Positions 45,093 through 57,950 of a stretch of DNA of 64,000 nucleotides are shown here, one piece after another (within the stretch, counting starts at the first letter, position 1; each line of letters begins with the position of its first letter). Origin of the DNA: Candidatus Thiosymbion sp. GTDB lineage: Bacteria; Pseudomonadota; Gammaproteobacteria; Chromatiales; Chromatiaceae. Location: positions 1 through 64,000 of the forward strand of contig JAHDND010000025.1 in NCBI GenBank assembly GCA_018435665.1. The letters run 5' to 3'. The translations under genes were made by a program, and so were the position numbers. The notes under the pieces are model-generated. The model ran no database searches. It was not told where the DNA came from and saw only the letters and a list, made by a program, of their open reading frames with translations.

Positions 45093-46301
45093 TCAGGTGC
45101 GATACTCAGCGTTGATCTTGACGTAGTCGTAGGAGAGATCGCAGGTCAGGACCCGGGTGCTCGCCTGACCGCGACCCAGGGCGACGCGGATGCCGATCTC
45201 GGCACCCGCCATGGCGGCGCGTCCCGCCTGCTCGGTATAGCCGAGGTCACGGCCGCCGTCGCGAACGATGAGGGTATCGCCCAGCCAGATGCGCACCCGG
45301 TCGATGTCCAGGGCTTCGAGACCGGCCCGCCCCACCGCCGCCAGGATGCGGCCCCAGTTGGGATCGGAGGCGAAGAGGGCGGTCTTGACCAGGGGCGAAT
45401 GGGCAATGGTATCGGCGACCCGGCGGGCCTCGGGCTCATCCAGGGCCTCCTCCACCACCAGGGTCACCAGCTTGGTGGCGCCCTCCCCATCCCGGACGAT
45501 CGCCATGGCCAGTTCCTGACAAACCGCCGTCAGGGCCTGGCGAAAGGCCCGGCCATCGGCGGAATCGGCCTCCACGACGGGCCTGTTCCCCAGGGTCCCG
45601 GTGGCGGCAAGAACGCAGGCATCGTTGGTCGAGGTATCGCCATCGATGGTGATGGCATTGAAGGAGGTGGCGACGGCCTCCACCAGGCAGGCCTGCAAGA
45701 GGTCCGGGTCCAGGGCCGCGTCCGTGGCCAAGAAGGCGAGCATGGTCGCCATGTCGGGCCGGATCATGCCCGCGCCCTTGGCGATCCCCGTGATCACCGC
45801 CTCCCCTGCCGCCACGGCGAAGCGGCGCGACACCAGCTTGGGCCGTGTGTCCGTGGTCATGATGGCCCGCGCGGCCAGCGGCCAGCCATCGGGGTCCAGG
45901 GCGGCCAGGGCCGCGGGCAGGGCGGCGGCCAGGCGGTCCACCGGCAGGGGCTCTCCGATGACGCCAGTGGAGAAGGGCAGCACCTCCTCCGCGCGGCACG
46001 CCGCGAGGGTGGCCAGGGCGGCGCAACAGGCCTCGGCATCCGCCAGCCCCCGGGGACCGGTGCCGGCGTTGGCGTTGCCGGAATTGATCAGCCAATAGCG
46101 AGGGGCGGCGGCCAGATGGCGGCGCGCCAGGATGACGGGTGCGGCGCAGAAGGCGTTGCGGGTGAAGACCGCAGCGCACTCGGAACCCGGGGCCAGTTCC
46201 AGGAGACAGAGGTCGGTACGGTTCGGATAGCGGATACCCGCCGCCACCGCGGCCAGCCGCACGCCAGGGACCCGCTCGAAGGGAAGCTGCTCGTCACTCA
46301 T
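45093..46301 (-). CDS. argJ: bifunctional glutamate N-acetyltransferase/N-acetylglutamate synthase
   Basis: ArgJ recycles the acetyl group between N-acetylornithine and glutamate in arginine synthesis. The 402-residue precursor self-cleaves before the Thr of MIRPDMATMLAFLATDA, the conserved KGAGMI-P-MATML site, where Thr becomes the nucleophile. INSGNANAGTG and DGDTSTNDACVLAATG are conserved. The C-terminus DLSYDYVKINAEYRT is the family end signature. It lies downstream of secA on the same strand, an order seen in other Gammaproteobacteria. Confidence 0.96.
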   Translation of the reverse strand: MSDEQLPFERVPGVRLAAVAAGIRYPNRTDLCLLELAPGSECAAVFTRNAFCAAPVILARRHLAAAPRYWLINSGNANAGTGPRGLADAEACCAALATLAACRAEEVLPFSTGVIGEPLPVDRLAAALPAALAALDPDGWPLAARAIMTTDTRPKLVSRRFAVAAGEAVITGIAKGAGMIRPDMATMLAFLATDAALDPDLLQACLVEAVATSFNAITIDGDTSTNDACVLAATGTLGNRPVVEADSADGRAFRQALTAVCQELAMAIVRDGEGATKLVTLVVEEALDEPEARRVADTIAHSPLVKTALFASDPNWGRILAAVGRAGLEALDIDRVRIWLGDTLIVRDGGRDLGYTEQAGRAAMAGAEIGIRVALGRGQASTRVLTCDLSYDYVKINAEYRT

Positions 46302-46466
46302 CGCCCATCCACCTTGCCAGGGGCCTGTAACCAGTCAATTTCAGAAATCACCCAAGAGTTCCCAGCCTTGCCGGGTCGGCTTCCGCCAACACGAGAGCAT
46401 CAGCCGGCTTCTTCAGCGCGGAAGGCGGATGACACCCATGCGCGTCAGGAGGCAGCCCCCGAGGTA

Positions 46467-46487
46467 CCGGAGGAGGAAAGCCTCCGG
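46467..46487 (-). terminator. hairpin 3' of secA
   Basis: CCGGAGG (46467-46473) pairs with CCTCCGG (46481-46487) around a 7-base loop, 8 bases past the secA stop. There is no U-tract, so termination would be weak or rho-assisted. Confidence 0.45.
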
Positions 46488-46494
46488 GAGGTGG

Positions 46495-49308
<2,814 letters not shown>

Positions 49309-49588
49309 GTGCGCCGGAATGTCCGCAGTCGACAAAGATTAAAACATCATACCTCAAGCCAGCGGTTCAGGCGGATCGCGATGAAGCCGACCAGCCGTCG
49401 CCACTCCTTCTGAGGCATGTCCCCGCGCGGGGGTCACCTGATCGGTGGCCGGGGCACCAGCCGTAACGCACGCTCCTGGGCCTTCAAGTTCCTCGGCGAG
49501 TCGCGCCGGAACCGGATCGGCGCGGGGACCAGGGGCGAAACGCCCGGTCCCCGCGCCGCCGGGAGATCTGGAGGAGGCTGGCAAGCCC

Positions 49589-50518
49589 TCAGGGGTCCTG
49601 CCGGGGAAGGTCAAGGCCGGCCAAGCGCAGCGGGTTGATGGCCACGCCCTCCTTGAGGACCTCGAAGTGGAGGTGGGGGCCGGTGGACCGGCCACTGCTA
49701 CCCAAGGTGGCGATGACCTGACCTTTGGTCACCAGGTCCCCCGCCTCCACCAGCAATTTCTTGCAATGACCGTAACGAGTTACCAGGCCATTGGCATGCC
49801 GGATCTCGACCAGGCGGCCATAGCCGTTGACGGTCTCACTCTGGATCACCAGCCCATCGGCGATGGCCAGGATGTCGGTGCCGACCTTACCCGCGTAATC
49901 GACCCCGCTGTGGAAGCTCTGGCGACCATGGAGCGGATCTTTACGCATGCCAAAGTAGGAGGAGATATAGCCCGATCGCACGGGAAGTCCCGGGCGCAGG
50001 CTGTCTTCGCTGAGCTCCCGTTCCATCACCACCTGATCCAGGAGCCTGAGCTTCCGCGCCCGATCCTCGATCTCCCGACCCAGGCGGGCCATTTCCATGG
50101 CAAATTCCTCACTGGAGGTCGGGAGCGTCGCCAGCGGTTCCGGACCACCTTGGGGTGGGGTATGCTGAAAGTCGAATTCCTCGGGGCTGAGATTGGCCTT
50201 TTCGACCAGGCGTTCGCCGAGGGCATTGAGGCGCAGGAGCTCTGCCTGCATCTGACTGAGCCGGAGGCTCAATGTATCCAGTTCGCTGGCGGTGAGCAGG
50301 TCCTCGCGGAGCAGTTGGTCGTGGGACCGCTGTGCAAGGGAGGCCAGGAGAGCGGAGGTATGATCACCCGTCTCTGCCGCGGCAGTATGGATCTGACCGT
50401 ACCAGAAGCCGGCTGCACCGGTGCCGGCAGCCACCAGGACCAGGACCAGGACACTGAGCCAAAGCTGCATCCGGGGTCCAACGCCGTGATGGCATCGGTG
50501 CGAAAAGCAGTTTTTCAT
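49589..50518 (-). CDS. M23-family peptidase (LytM-type) with N-terminal anchor
   Basis: The 309-residue protein begins MKNCFSHRCHHGVGPRM, followed by a membrane anchor (LSVLVLVLVAAGTGAAGFWYG), a periplasmic coiled-coil (residues about 60-165) and an M23 endopeptidase domain: SFHSGVDYAGKVGTD gives the first zinc His and Asp, RYGHCKKL follows, and GPHLHFEVLKEG contributes the last His pair. All catalytic residues are present, so it may cut peptidoglycan peptide cross-links. The position between lpxC-dciA and secA is classic for Gammaproteobacteria. An alternative start is ATG 50470 (MQLWLSV). Confidence 0.92.
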   Translation of the reverse strand: MKNCFSHRCHHGVGPRMQLWLSVLVLVLVAAGTGAAGFWYGQIHTAAAETGDHTSALLASLAQRSHDQLLREDLLTASELDTLSLRLSQMQAELLRLNALGERLVEKANLSPEEFDFQHTPPQGGPEPLATLPTSSEEFAMEMARLGREIEDRARKLRLLDQVVMERELSEDSLRPGLPVRSGYISSYFGMRKDPLHGRQSFHSGVDYAGKVGTDILAIADGLVIQSETVNGYGRLVEIRHANGLVTRYGHCKKLLVEAGDLVTKGQVIATLGSSGRSTGPHLHFEVLKEGVAINPLRLAGLDLPRQDP

Positions 50519-50838
50519 CCAGTAATTCCGTTGCAAAAAACTCGGACATGGTACTGGACGCCGGGCCATGATCCAAGGAAAAATGATCCCTCAGGCGCCA
50601 TCCCGCGCCCCAATGAGCACTTTTTAATTAAAATTCAATCACCTTGACTCCAGTCATCCCACGCCACTTTTCGGCTTTCCCAGGGCAGGGCGCGTCCGCC
50701 GAGGGACATCCTGAGGTCGTCCCTGGCAGATTGATGACCGCCTCCTGGCTTTCGCTACCCCCACCAGCGGCCATCCGACCCCCCTCACCGCAACCGAAAC
50801 CCGGGATTCATTTCCCATAGAGAGCGATCCGACGCCTC
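50519..50838. other. divergent gap between the M23 peptidase and dciA
   Basis: About 320 bases with no supported gene. It contains an AT-rich patch (TTTTTAATTAAAATTCAAT, 50622-50640), probably part of a promoter. The only other notable segment is CACTTTTCGGCTTT at about 50670, a faint match to one end of the family 1 repeat. Confidence 0.4.
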
Positions 50839-51318
50839 ATGGCCCTGACCACCGTCAATCACCGACTCCATCGCCTGGCCGATCAGGAGGCCCTGAGGGC
50901 GATCCTCAACGCGGTGGAACGGCAGCGCCTGCTGCTGGCCGCCGTCCAGGCCCGCCTGGCGCCGCCCCTCGACCAGCATTGTCGTTACGCCGACCTGGAT
51001 AATGGCCGGTTGACCCTGGTGACCGATTCCCCCGTGTGGGCCGCCCGCCTGCGGTTTCTTGCCCCCGAACTCCTGACCGGTCTCCACGAAACCCACGGCG
51101 TGATCAAGGAATGTCGTGTGCGGGTCCAACCAACCAGCCTGCCGACTAGAGCCCCGACCCAAGCGCATCGAGCGATCGCCATGCCCCCGGCCGCCGCTAG
51201 GCTGCTGCTGGCAGCGGCCGAGGCACAAGCGGGAACCGAATTGGGACTGGCCCTGCGCCGTCTGGCCGAGGCGGGGATCAAGGCGGGGGGCGGGCGCGAA
51301 GGCCCGGATGATCGCTAG
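50839..51318 (+). CDS. dciA: DciA-like (DUF721) replication protein
   Basis: DciA is the ancestral helicase operator that helps load the replicative helicase DnaB in bacteria without DnaC. The 159-residue protein has the DUF721 core: helical N-terminus (LADQEALRAILNAVERQRLL), LDQHCRYADLDNGRLTLVTDSPVWAARLRFLAPELLTGL split around WAARLRFL, then KECRVRVQP. The C-terminus is a less conserved helical tail. In related genomes this gene also lies between lpxC and secA, opposite to them, which supports the call. Confidence 0.85.
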   Translation: MALTTVNHRLHRLADQEALRAILNAVERQRLLLAAVQARLAPPLDQHCRYADLDNGRLTLVTDSPVWAARLRFLAPELLTGLHETHGVIKECRVRVQPTSLPTRAPTQAHRAIAMPPAAARLLLAAAEAQAGTELGLALRRLAEAGIKAGGGREGPDDR

Positions 51319-51336
51319 GCGACCACCCGGACCCCG

Positions 51337-52251
51337 TCAGGAAACGGCCAGTTGCAGGCGTCGGATGCGCGCCGGGGCCGTATTACCCTCCGTGAAGCAG
51401 ACTTCCTCCCAGGCATCAGGAGTGGCGACCAGGGCGCGCAGCAACTGATTGTTCAAGGCGTGGCCGGACTTGTAGCCGTGGAAGGCACCGATCAAGGAAT
51501 GGCCGAGGAGATAGAGATCACCGATGGCATCCAGGATCTTGTGCCGGACGAATTCGTCCTCGTACCGCAGGCCTTCCTCATTGAGGACCCGGTAATCATC
51601 CACGACCACGGCGTTGTCCAGGCTACCGCCCATGGCCAGATTCTGCTGACGCAGGGCCTCGATGTCGCGTAGAAAGCCAAAGGTGCGGGCCCGGCTGACC
51701 TCCTTGACGAAGGAGGTGGCGGAGAGGTCCACGGTGGCACGACGAGTGCGGGAGGCGAAGGCGGGGTGGTCGAAGTCGATGACAAAGTCGACCTTGAAAC
51801 CATCATAGGGCTCGAAGAGGGCATACTTGTCCCCGTCCTCGACCCGTATCGGGCGCTTGATGCGCACGAAGCGCTTGGGCCGATTCTGCTCCTCGATCCC
51901 CGCCGACTGAATGAGGAAGACGAAGGGACCGGCGCTACCGTCCATGATCGGCACCTCGGCGGCGCTGACATCGACATAGGCATTGTCGATACCCAGCCCG
52001 GCGAAAGCGGACAGGAGGTGCTCGACCGTTGAGATCCGGACCCCGTCCTTGATCAGTGTCGTGGACAACTGGGTATCGCCGACATTCAAGGGTGTCGCGG
52101 GGATGTCGACCGGCTGGGCCAGATCGGTGCGACGGAAGACGATGCCCGTGTCCGGCGCGGCGGGACGCAGGGTCAGATAGACCTTCTCGCCCGTGTGCAG
52201 GCCCACGCCCGTGGCGCGGATGACATTTTTGAGGGTACGCTGCCGGATCAT
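51337..52251 (-). CDS. lpxC: UDP-3-O-acyl-N-acetylglucosamine deacetylase
   Basis: LpxC performs the committed step of lipid A synthesis. The 304-residue protein starts [21 protein letters not shown], has [20 protein letters not shown] with the zinc-binding His, and [31 protein letters not shown] with HKILDAIGD supplying further zinc ligands; the catalytic His lies in [17 protein letters not shown]. Length is that of E. coli LpxC. It follows ftsZ on the same strand with its own promoter. Confidence 0.97.
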   Translation of the reverse strand: MIRQRTLKNVIRATGVGLHTGEKVYLTLRPAAPDTGIVFRRTDLAQPVDIPATPLNVGDTQLSTTLIKDGVRISTVEHLLSAFAGLGIDNAYVDVSAAEVPIMDGSAGPFVFLIQSAGIEEQNRPKRFVRIKRPIRVEDGDKYALFEPYDGFKVDFVIDFDHPAFASRTRRATVDLSATSFVKEVSRARTFGFLRDIEALRQQNLAMGGSLDNAVVVDDYRVLNEEGLRYEDEFVRHKILDAIGDLYLLGHSLIGAFHGYKSGHALNNQLLRALVATPDAWEEVCFTEGNTAPARIRRLQLAVS

Positions 52252-52386
52252 GGTCCTTCTCCTTCTGGTGTTAGCCGCAAGGGGTCGAATCTAGCCCCAG
52301 GCAGGGCCGATCCGGTAGTTCAGGGAATTTCCGGAATTCTCCGGATAGCGGAGAACCGCAGGTTATCCCCTAAGGGTTTTCCCTCA

Positions 52387-52415
52387 TTATTAGGCATACC
52401 CCTATCCCTTTGCAA
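52387..52415 (-). promoter_or_regulatory. candidate sigma-70 promoter of lpxC
   Basis: On the minus strand TTGCAA (52410-52415) and TAATAA (52387-52392) are 17 bp apart and followed by an AT-richer segment. The leader would be about 130 nt. Further into the leader are GGAATTCCGGAAATTCC-like palindromic bases (about 52322-52345). Confidence 0.55.
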
Positions 52416-52598
52416 GCAAGTCGCTTGATTTAGCGTCACGAACGAGGAGCCTCGACCCAGCGGGGGTAATCGCCACGCCTCCGTCAAGGCCATGACCCGT
52501 CACCGAAGGGGACCCGCCAACCGGCTACGGACTGCGGGCTGCGGCTGTCTAGGTCACCCTCACAGGCTCAGCGAAGCAGCCACCCCGGCCGGGGCGCC

Positions 52599-52628
52599 GC
52601 GCCCGGCTCCAGTCACGGATCCGGGCGC
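52599..52628 (-). terminator. hairpin 3' of ftsZ
   Basis: GCGCCCGG (52599-52606) pairs perfectly with CCGGGCGC (52621-52628), loop 14 bases, about 26 bases beyond the ftsZ stop. Another palindrome, CCCCGGCCGGGG (52583-52594), follows. No U-tract is present, so this may be a weak terminator or mRNA 3' end protector. Confidence 0.5.
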
Positions 52629-52653
52629 TCGGCCTCCGCCGGGATGGGGTCAC

Positions 52654-53805
52654 TCAATCCGCCTGGCGGCGCAGAAATGCCGGAATATCGAGATAGTCCA
52701 GGTCCGGCTCGGTATCGGCGGCGGCCGGCTTGGAACGGCGATTGAAGGTATCGGCAAAGCTGGAGGGCTTGGGGGCGGTACGATCATTCGCCACCACCTG
52801 CAACCGCGGCCCCTCGGCGCGGGTCTGGACACTGGTGGCGCGACCGCGGCTCCCCCCGATACCCGTCGCCACCACGGTGACCCGCATCTCGTTTTCCAGG
52901 TCGGGGTCGATGACCGTGCCCACCACCACGGTGGCATCCTCGTCGGCGAAGTCACGGACCGTATTGCCCACCTCGTCAAACTCACCGATGGTCAGGTCCA
53001 TGCCCGCGGTGATGTTGACCAGGATGCCCCGGGCGCCCGAGAGGTCGATATCACCCAAGAGGGGGCTGTTGATGGCCGCCTCCGCCGCCTCCCGCGCCCG
53101 ATTGGGCCCGCTCGCCGCCCCCATGCCCATCATGGCCTCGCCCATTTCCGACATGACGGTCTTCACATCGGCGAAGTCGACGTTGATCAGGCCGTGACGG
53201 GTGATCAGTTCGGCAATGCCGCGGGTGGCATTGAGCAGGACATCGTTAGCCGCCCGGAAGGCATTGAGCAGACTCATCTCCTTGCCGAGAACGGCCAGGA
53301 GTTTCTCGTTGGGAATGGTGATCAGGGAATCGACCCGCGTGGCCAGGGCCTCGATACCCTCCTCGGCGATCTTCATGCGCTTACCGCCCTCGAAGGGGAA
53401 GGGCTTGGTGACCACCGCCACCGTCAGAATCCCCAGGTCCTTGGCGATCTCCGCGACCACGGGGGCGGCGCCGGAACCGGTGCCGCCGCCCATCCCAGCG
53501 GTGATGAAGACCATGTCGGCCCCTTCCAGGGCATCGCGGATGCGGTCGCGATCCTCCTCCGCCGCCTGGCGTCCCACCAGCGGATTGGCGCCAGCCCCCA
53601 AGCCCTTGGTGATAGCCGCCCCCAACTGGAGGATGGTCTTGACCGTGGAATGCTTCAGGGCCTGGGCATCGGTATTGGCGCAGACAAAATCCACGCCTTC
53701 GATGGAAGACTCCATCATATGGTTGACGGCATTGCCGCCACCGCCGCCGACACCGATGACCTTGATGACGGCACTTTGGGTGTGGGTATCCATCAATTCG
53801 AACAT
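52654..53805 (-). CDS. ftsZ: cell division GTPase FtsZ
   Basis: FtsZ polymerises into the cytokinetic ring. The 383-residue protein has [26 protein letters not shown], the tubulin signature [27 protein letters not shown] with the T7 catalytic region, and the conserved C-terminal peptide [15 protein letters not shown] that binds FtsA and ZipA. The linker before it is about 50 residues. The gap to ftsA is 160 bp, enough for an internal promoter. Confidence 0.98.
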   Translation of the reverse strand: MFELMDTHTQSAVIKVIGVGGGGGNAVNHMMESSIEGVDFVCANTDAQALKHSTVKTILQLGAAITKGLGAGANPLVGRQAAEEDRDRIRDALEGADMVFITAGMGGGTGSGAAPVVAEIAKDLGILTVAVVTKPFPFEGGKRMKIAEEGIEALATRVDSLITIPNEKLLAVLGKEMSLLNAFRAANDVLLNATRGIAELITRHGLINVDFADVKTVMSEMGEAMMGMGAASGPNRAREAAEAAINSPLLGDIDLSGARGILVNITAGMDLTIGEFDEVGNTVRDFADEDATVVVGTVIDPDLENEMRVTVVATGIGGSRGRATSVQTRAEGPRLQVVANDRTAPKPSSFADTFNRRSKPAAADTEPDLDYLDIPAFLRRQAD

Positions 53806-53965
53806 GGAATGATTCCTCTCACGCTTGAATATTGTCGCAATGATCGACCCTTGGCCGTCCAGCCCTCATGAACCGGCGACCATTTGCCAGTAACCCGGCG
53901 TCCCCGACCGTTGGAACGCCGTCCCGGGCCCCACCCTGCAAACAGGACCCTGTAACGCCTAAGCC

Positions 53966-55201
53966 TCAGAAATTGCCCTGGAACCAGCGCTTCATCCGCT
54001 CCCAGATGGCGCCGGAACCGCGAAGGTCCCGGGGTTCGGCGCGGTAGATCGGGCGATTTTGGCGGGCATAGAGGAGGAGTCCGACGCCGGTGCTGTGGAT
54101 CGGATTACTCAACACCTCCTCAAGGCCCACCGCGTTCTGGGGGTGTCCCAGGCGCACCGGCATATGGAAGACCTCCTCGGCCAGATCGATCAGACCCGCC
54201 ATCTTGGCGCTGCCACCGGTCAGGACGACGCCGCTGGCGACCTTCGGCTCCAGGCCCGTGCGCCGCAGCTCCATCTGCGCCAGGGTCAGAAGCTCCTCGT
54301 AACGGGGCTCCACCACCTCCGCCAGGGTCTGACGCGCCAGCCGCCGGGGTGGCCGCTCGCCAATGCTCGGCACCTCGATGGTCTCGTCACCCCCGGCCAA
54401 CTGGGCCAGGGCGCAGGCATGGCGGATCTTGATCCGCTCGGCATACTGGGTCGGGGTGCGCAGGGCCACGGCGATATCGTTGGTCACCTGATCCCCGGCG
54501 ATGGGGATGACGGCCGTATGCTGGATGGCCCCGTCGGTAAAGACGGCCAGGTCCGTGGTGCCGCCACCGATATCGATCAGGCAGACGCCCAACTCCTTCT
54601 CATCCTCGCCGAGGACCGCGTAACTGGAACCGAGCTGTTCCAGGACCAGGTCGTCCACCTCCAGGCCGCAGCGACGAATGCACTTGACGATGTTCTGGGC
54701 GGCGCTGACGGCGCCGGTGACCAGATGTACCTTGGCCTCCAGGCGGACGCCACACATCCCCACCGGCTCCCGGATGCCCTCCTGACCGTCGATGACGAAT
54801 TCCTGGGGCAGGATGTGGAGGATCTTCTGATCCGCCGGGATCGCCACCGCCCGGGCGGCATCGATGACCCGGTCGAGGTCCGCCTGGGTCACCTCCCGGT
54901 CCTTGATGGCGGTGACCCCGTGGGAACTCAGGCTGCGGATATGACTGCCGGCAATGCCGGCATGGACGGCATGGATCTCGCAGCCGGCCATCAGCTCCGC
55001 CTCTTCCACGGCCCGCTGGATGGACTGGACGGTGGACTCGATATCGACCACGACCCCTCGTTTGAGGCCCCGGGAGGGGTGCATACCCACCCCCACGACC
55101 TCCACCAGGCCGTCCTCCCGCTCCTCGCCGACGAGGCAGGCAACCTTGGACGTCCCCACATCGAGTCCCACCAGTAGATTCTTGTCTCCGCGTCGTGCCA
55201 T
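53966..55201 (-). CDS. ftsA: cell division protein FtsA
   Basis: FtsA is an actin-like ATPase that tethers FtsZ to the membrane. The 411-residue protein has NLLVGLDVGTSKVACLVGE (phosphate 1), CLIDIGGGTTDLAVFTDGA (phosphate 2) and VLTGGSAKMAGL (adenosine motif). The last residues ERMKRWFQGNF form the amphipathic membrane-targeting helix. I start at ATG 55201 (MARRGDKN); an extended frame to 55336 would overlap ftsQ and is not needed. ftsQ ends 4 bp upstream. Confidence 0.97.
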   Translation of the reverse strand: MARRGDKNLLVGLDVGTSKVACLVGEEREDGLVEVVGVGMHPSRGLKRGVVVDIESTVQSIQRAVEEAELMAGCEIHAVHAGIAGSHIRSLSSHGVTAIKDREVTQADLDRVIDAARAVAIPADQKILHILPQEFVIDGQEGIREPVGMCGVRLEAKVHLVTGAVSAAQNIVKCIRRCGLEVDDLVLEQLGSSYAVLGEDEKELGVCLIDIGGGTTDLAVFTDGAIQHTAVIPIAGDQVTNDIAVALRTPTQYAERIKIRHACALAQLAGGDETIEVPSIGERPPRRLARQTLAEVVEPRYEELLTLAQMELRRTGLEPKVASGVVLTGGSAKMAGLIDLAEEVFHMPVRLGHPQNAVGLEEVLSNPIHSTGVGLLLYARQNRPIYRAEPRDLRGSGAIWERMKRWFQGNF

Positions 55202-55205
55202 GAGG

Positions 55206-56144
55206 CTAGCTCCGGTAGGGCCACGAGTCCCCTTCCGGGGGACCTGGTTGATTGAAGAGGCGGTTTGTCGTTGCGGGGTCCAGATAGGCGTGCTCCGACC
55301 CCGAGGGATACCCCAGGCCCTCGGCCGGGCCCCCAACCGCGCGGGCGGCGAGCCGGGCCCCGGACCAACTGACAGCTAACCCATTACTATATCGCATGTC
55401 CACCCGCGCCGGCCGACCGGCGGCGAGGATCTCGGGATAAGCGCGCAGGAAGCGCTCCAGGCGCGTTTCCACCTCGGTCCTGCCCAGCAAGAGGGTGAAA
55501 CCCGCGTCGGTGGTCATGGTCCAGGCCCCGCGCGGATCATCCTCCAGGGTCAGGATCGCCAGGCCCCGAACCTTGAGCAGCTGCCCCCAGGCCAGATAGC
55601 GCCGAACCACCTGCCGGGCCTGATCGTCAGGGCCTCGGAGTTGGGGCAGGCCGGCCGGGATCTCATGCCGCTCGGGCCGGAAGACCACCCCCTCGGCGGT
55701 GACCAGACCTCCCTCGCCCCAACGCGCCAGGGGTTTGTGCTCCGAGACCGCGATCACCAGCCGGTCCGGCCAGGCCCGGCGCACCCCGGCACTATCCACC
55801 CAGGGCAATTCCTTGATGGCCGCCTGGATGGTGGCCAGGTCCTGGGTGAGGATGCCGGCCTCCAGGGTCATGCCCACCCGTTCCTGTATCTGCTGCAGGG
55901 TCATGCGTCGCACCTCACCCTCGATGCTGACGACCCGCACCGGCAGGTACTGGGACTCGAGTTGCAACAGCCAGTGACCGCCGGCCAGCATGGCTAGGAT
56001 CAATGCCAGGCCCGACAGCCCCTTGAGAAAGCGCCAGGCGAGCCGGGGCTCCAGCCGCGGCAGGCTGAACGCCGGGGCGGGCCTGGACTGGGGTGGATCA
56101 AACCATCTCAAGGCTCGTCTCCAGGATGCGCCAGACCAATTCAT
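55206..56144 (-). CDS. ftsQ: cell division protein FtsQ
   Basis: FtsQ is a bitopic membrane protein of the divisome. The 312-residue protein has a cytoplasmic basic N-terminus, one membrane helix (FLKGLSGLALILAMLAGGHWLL), a POTRA domain (LPVRVVSIEGEVRRMTLQQIQERV) and the beta domain (LPWVDSAGVRRAWPDRLVIAVSEHKPLARWG in parts). The C-terminal ~55 residues are extra relative to many homologs and look disordered. The ATG at 56144 overlaps ddlB by 47 bp. A shorter start further in is possible, but the membrane helix supports a start near here. Confidence 0.94.
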   Translation of the reverse strand: MNWSGASWRRALRWFDPPQSRPAPAFSLPRLEPRLAWRFLKGLSGLALILAMLAGGHWLLQLESQYLPVRVVSIEGEVRRMTLQQIQERVGMTLEAGILTQDLATIQAAIKELPWVDSAGVRRAWPDRLVIAVSEHKPLARWGEGGLVTAEGVVFRPERHEIPAGLPQLRGPDDQARQVVRRYLAWGQLLKVRGLAILTLEDDPRGAWTMTTDAGFTLLLGRTEVETRLERFLRAYPEILAAGRPARVDMRYSNGLAVSWSGARLAARAVGGPAEGLGYPSGSEHAYLDPATTNRLFNQPGPPEGDSWPYRS

Positions 56145-57021
56145 CGAAGTCGATACCCCGGGCGCGGGCGGCCATGGGGACCAGGCTGTGATCCGTCATC
56201 CCCGGCACGGTATTGATCTCCAGCAGACAGGGCTTACCCGCCCCATCCAGCATCAGATCCACCCGCCCCCAGCCGCGGGCGCCAACGGTGGCGAAAGCCG
56301 CCAGGGACAGGGCCTGGAGGCGGACCTCGTCCTCGGCGCTCAGACCACAGGGACAGAGATAGCGGGTGTCCTCGGCGAAGTATTTGGCCTGGTAGTCGTA
56401 AAAGGTCCGGGGGGTTTCGAGACGGATCAAGGGCAGAGCCTCATCCCCCAGGATGGCGCAGGTATATTCAGGCCCGCTGATCCAGCGCTCCGCTAGGACC
56501 AGACGATCGAAACGGGCCGCCTCCCGCCAGGCGGCGGCGAGCTGGTCGTGGTCATCCACTCGGGCCATGCCGATGCTGGAACCCTCATGGGCGGGCTTAA
56601 TCATGAGGGGGAAGCCCAGGGCGGCGGCCGACGGCAGGTCCGCCTCGGTACGCAGCAGGGCGAATGCCGCCGTCGGCAGGCCGGCGCCCTGCCAGGCCAG
56701 CTTACAGCGATACTTGTCCATGCCCAGGGCGGAGCCCAGGACCCCGGAGCCGGTGTAGGGCAGTCCCAGCGTCTCCAGGGCGCCCTGGATCTGGCCATCC
56801 TCCCCGCCCCGACCATGGAGGATGATAAAGACGCGGTCGAAGCCTCCCTGAGCCAGGTGGGCCAGCACCTGGGGGTCCGGGTCGATGGGCGTCACCGCGA
56901 CGCCCTGGCGCCGCAGGGCGCCCAGGACCGCCTGGCCGCTCTTGATAGAAATCTCACGTTCCGCCGACTGGCCACCCAACAGCAGGGCCACCTTGCCGAA
57001 CCGGGTCGCGTCGGCGCTCAT
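56098..57021 (-). CDS. ddlB: D-alanine--D-alanine ligase
   Basis: Ddl joins two D-alanines for the peptidoglycan stem peptide. The 307-residue ATP-grasp enzyme has VALLLGGQSAEREISIKSG, FIILHGRGGEDGQIQGALE, the SxxA-like LPYTGSGVLGSALGMDKYRCK, GFPLMIKPAHEGSSIGM and DLMLDGAGKPCLLEINTVPGMTDHSLVPMAA split around LEINTVPGMT. ATG 57021 gives an ATGA overlap with the murB stop, and a longer upstream frame would be a spurious run through murB. Confidence 0.97.
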   Translation of the reverse strand: MSADATRFGKVALLLGGQSAEREISIKSGQAVLGALRRQGVAVTPIDPDPQVLAHLAQGGFDRVFIILHGRGGEDGQIQGALETLGLPYTGSGVLGSALGMDKYRCKLAWQGAGLPTAAFALLRTEADLPSAAALGFPLMIKPAHEGSSIGMARVDDHDQLAAAWREAARFDRLVLAERWISGPEYTCAILGDEALPLIRLETPRTFYDYQAKYFAEDTRYLCPCGLSAEDEVRLQALSLAAFATVGARGWGRVDLMLDGAGKPCLLEINTVPGMTDHSLVPMAARARGIDFDELVWRILETSLEMV

Positions 57022-57950
57022 GACAGGGTTCCTCCGATGCAATGGACCTCGGGTTGCAGACGCACGCCACTCTGCCCTTCCACCCGCGCCTGGATGCGGG
57101 CCATCAGCGCCAGGATGTCCCGGGCACTGGCGCCGCCGGTATTGACGATGAAATTGGCGTGCCGGGTCGATACCTGGGCCCCGCCCTCGCGCGCGCCCTT
57201 GAGGCCCGCCGCCTCGATCAGGCGCGCGGCATAATCCCCGGGAGGGTTGCGGAAGACGGAGCCGCAACTCGGCTCGCCGATGGGCTGGCTGCGGTTGCGC
57301 CGCTCCAGCAGGTCGCGGATCCGGGCCTGGCTGGCGGCCGGCTCCCCGGCCTCCAGTTCCAGCTCCGCCGCCAGGAACCACTCCCCCGCCGGCCCCTTGA
57401 CCTGTCGATAACCCACCCGAAACTCCGCGGGACCCCGCGCCCGGATTCGCCCCCCGCGATCGATGGTCGTCACCTGGCGCACCCACGTCCAGATCTCGCC
57501 GCCATGGGCCCCGGCATTGAGGGCCAGGGCCCCGCCCAGGGTCCCGGGGATGCCGGCCAGAAACTCGATGCCGGCCAGACCGGACCGGGCGGCGAAACGC
57601 GCCAGCTTGGCGCAGGGGACGCCGCACTCCGCCCGCAGGCCCAGGGTACCAACCCGCTCCAGGAGGCCCAGCCTGCCTTGGGTATGGATGACCGTGCCGG
57701 GGAAGCCGGCGTCGTCGACCAGGAGGTTACTCCCCAGCCCGAGCCACAGCAGGGGCTCGGCGGGGTCCAGGGTGCGCAGGAAGTCCGCCAGGTCGGCGGC
57801 ATCCGCCGGGCGGTAGAAACGCCGTGCCCGTCCGCCGACCCGCCAACTGGTGTGGCGGGACAGGGGTTCATCCAGGCGCAGCTCGCCGCGCGGTGCCACC
57901 GCCCCCGCCATCGGGGGGGCCAGGGCCGGACTAGATCCCGCGGCGGTCAT
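57018..57950 (-). CDS. murB: UDP-N-acetylenolpyruvoylglucosamine reductase
   Basis: MurB reduces the enolpyruvyl group to make UDP-MurNAc with FAD and NADPH. The 310-residue protein has [39 protein letters not shown] split around [28 protein letters not shown], and the C-terminal [12 protein letters not shown] with the catalytic Ser, plus [20 protein letters not shown] 57950 overlaps the murC stop by 4 bp. It is of the short type I MurB class. Confidence 0.96.
   Translation of the reverse strand: MTAAGSSPALAPPMAGAVAPRGELRLDEPLSRHTSWRVGGRARRFYRPADAADLADFLRTLDPAEPLLWLGLGSNLLVDDAGFPGTVIHTQGRLGLLERVGTLGLRAECGVPCAKLARFAARSGLAGIEFLAGIPGTLGGALALNAGAHGGEIWTWVRQVTTIDRGGRIRARGPAEFRVGYRQVKGPAGEWFLAAELELEAGEPAASQARIRDLLERRNRSQPIGEPSCGSVFRNPPGDYAARLIEAAGLKGAREGGAQVSTRHANFIVNTGGASARDILALMARIQARVEGQSGVRLQPEVHCIGGTLS

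Noticed and set aside
50641..50720. Third copy of the family 1 repeat upstream of dciA
   Set aside because: Only about 14 bases of one end (CACTTTTCGGCTTT) and a short GAGGTCGTC match; the hairpin arms and the other end are missing.
57022..57627. Long N-terminal extension of ddlB through murB
   Set aside because: It is the out-of-frame reading of murB; the ATG at 57021 with its ATGA overlap is the expected start.
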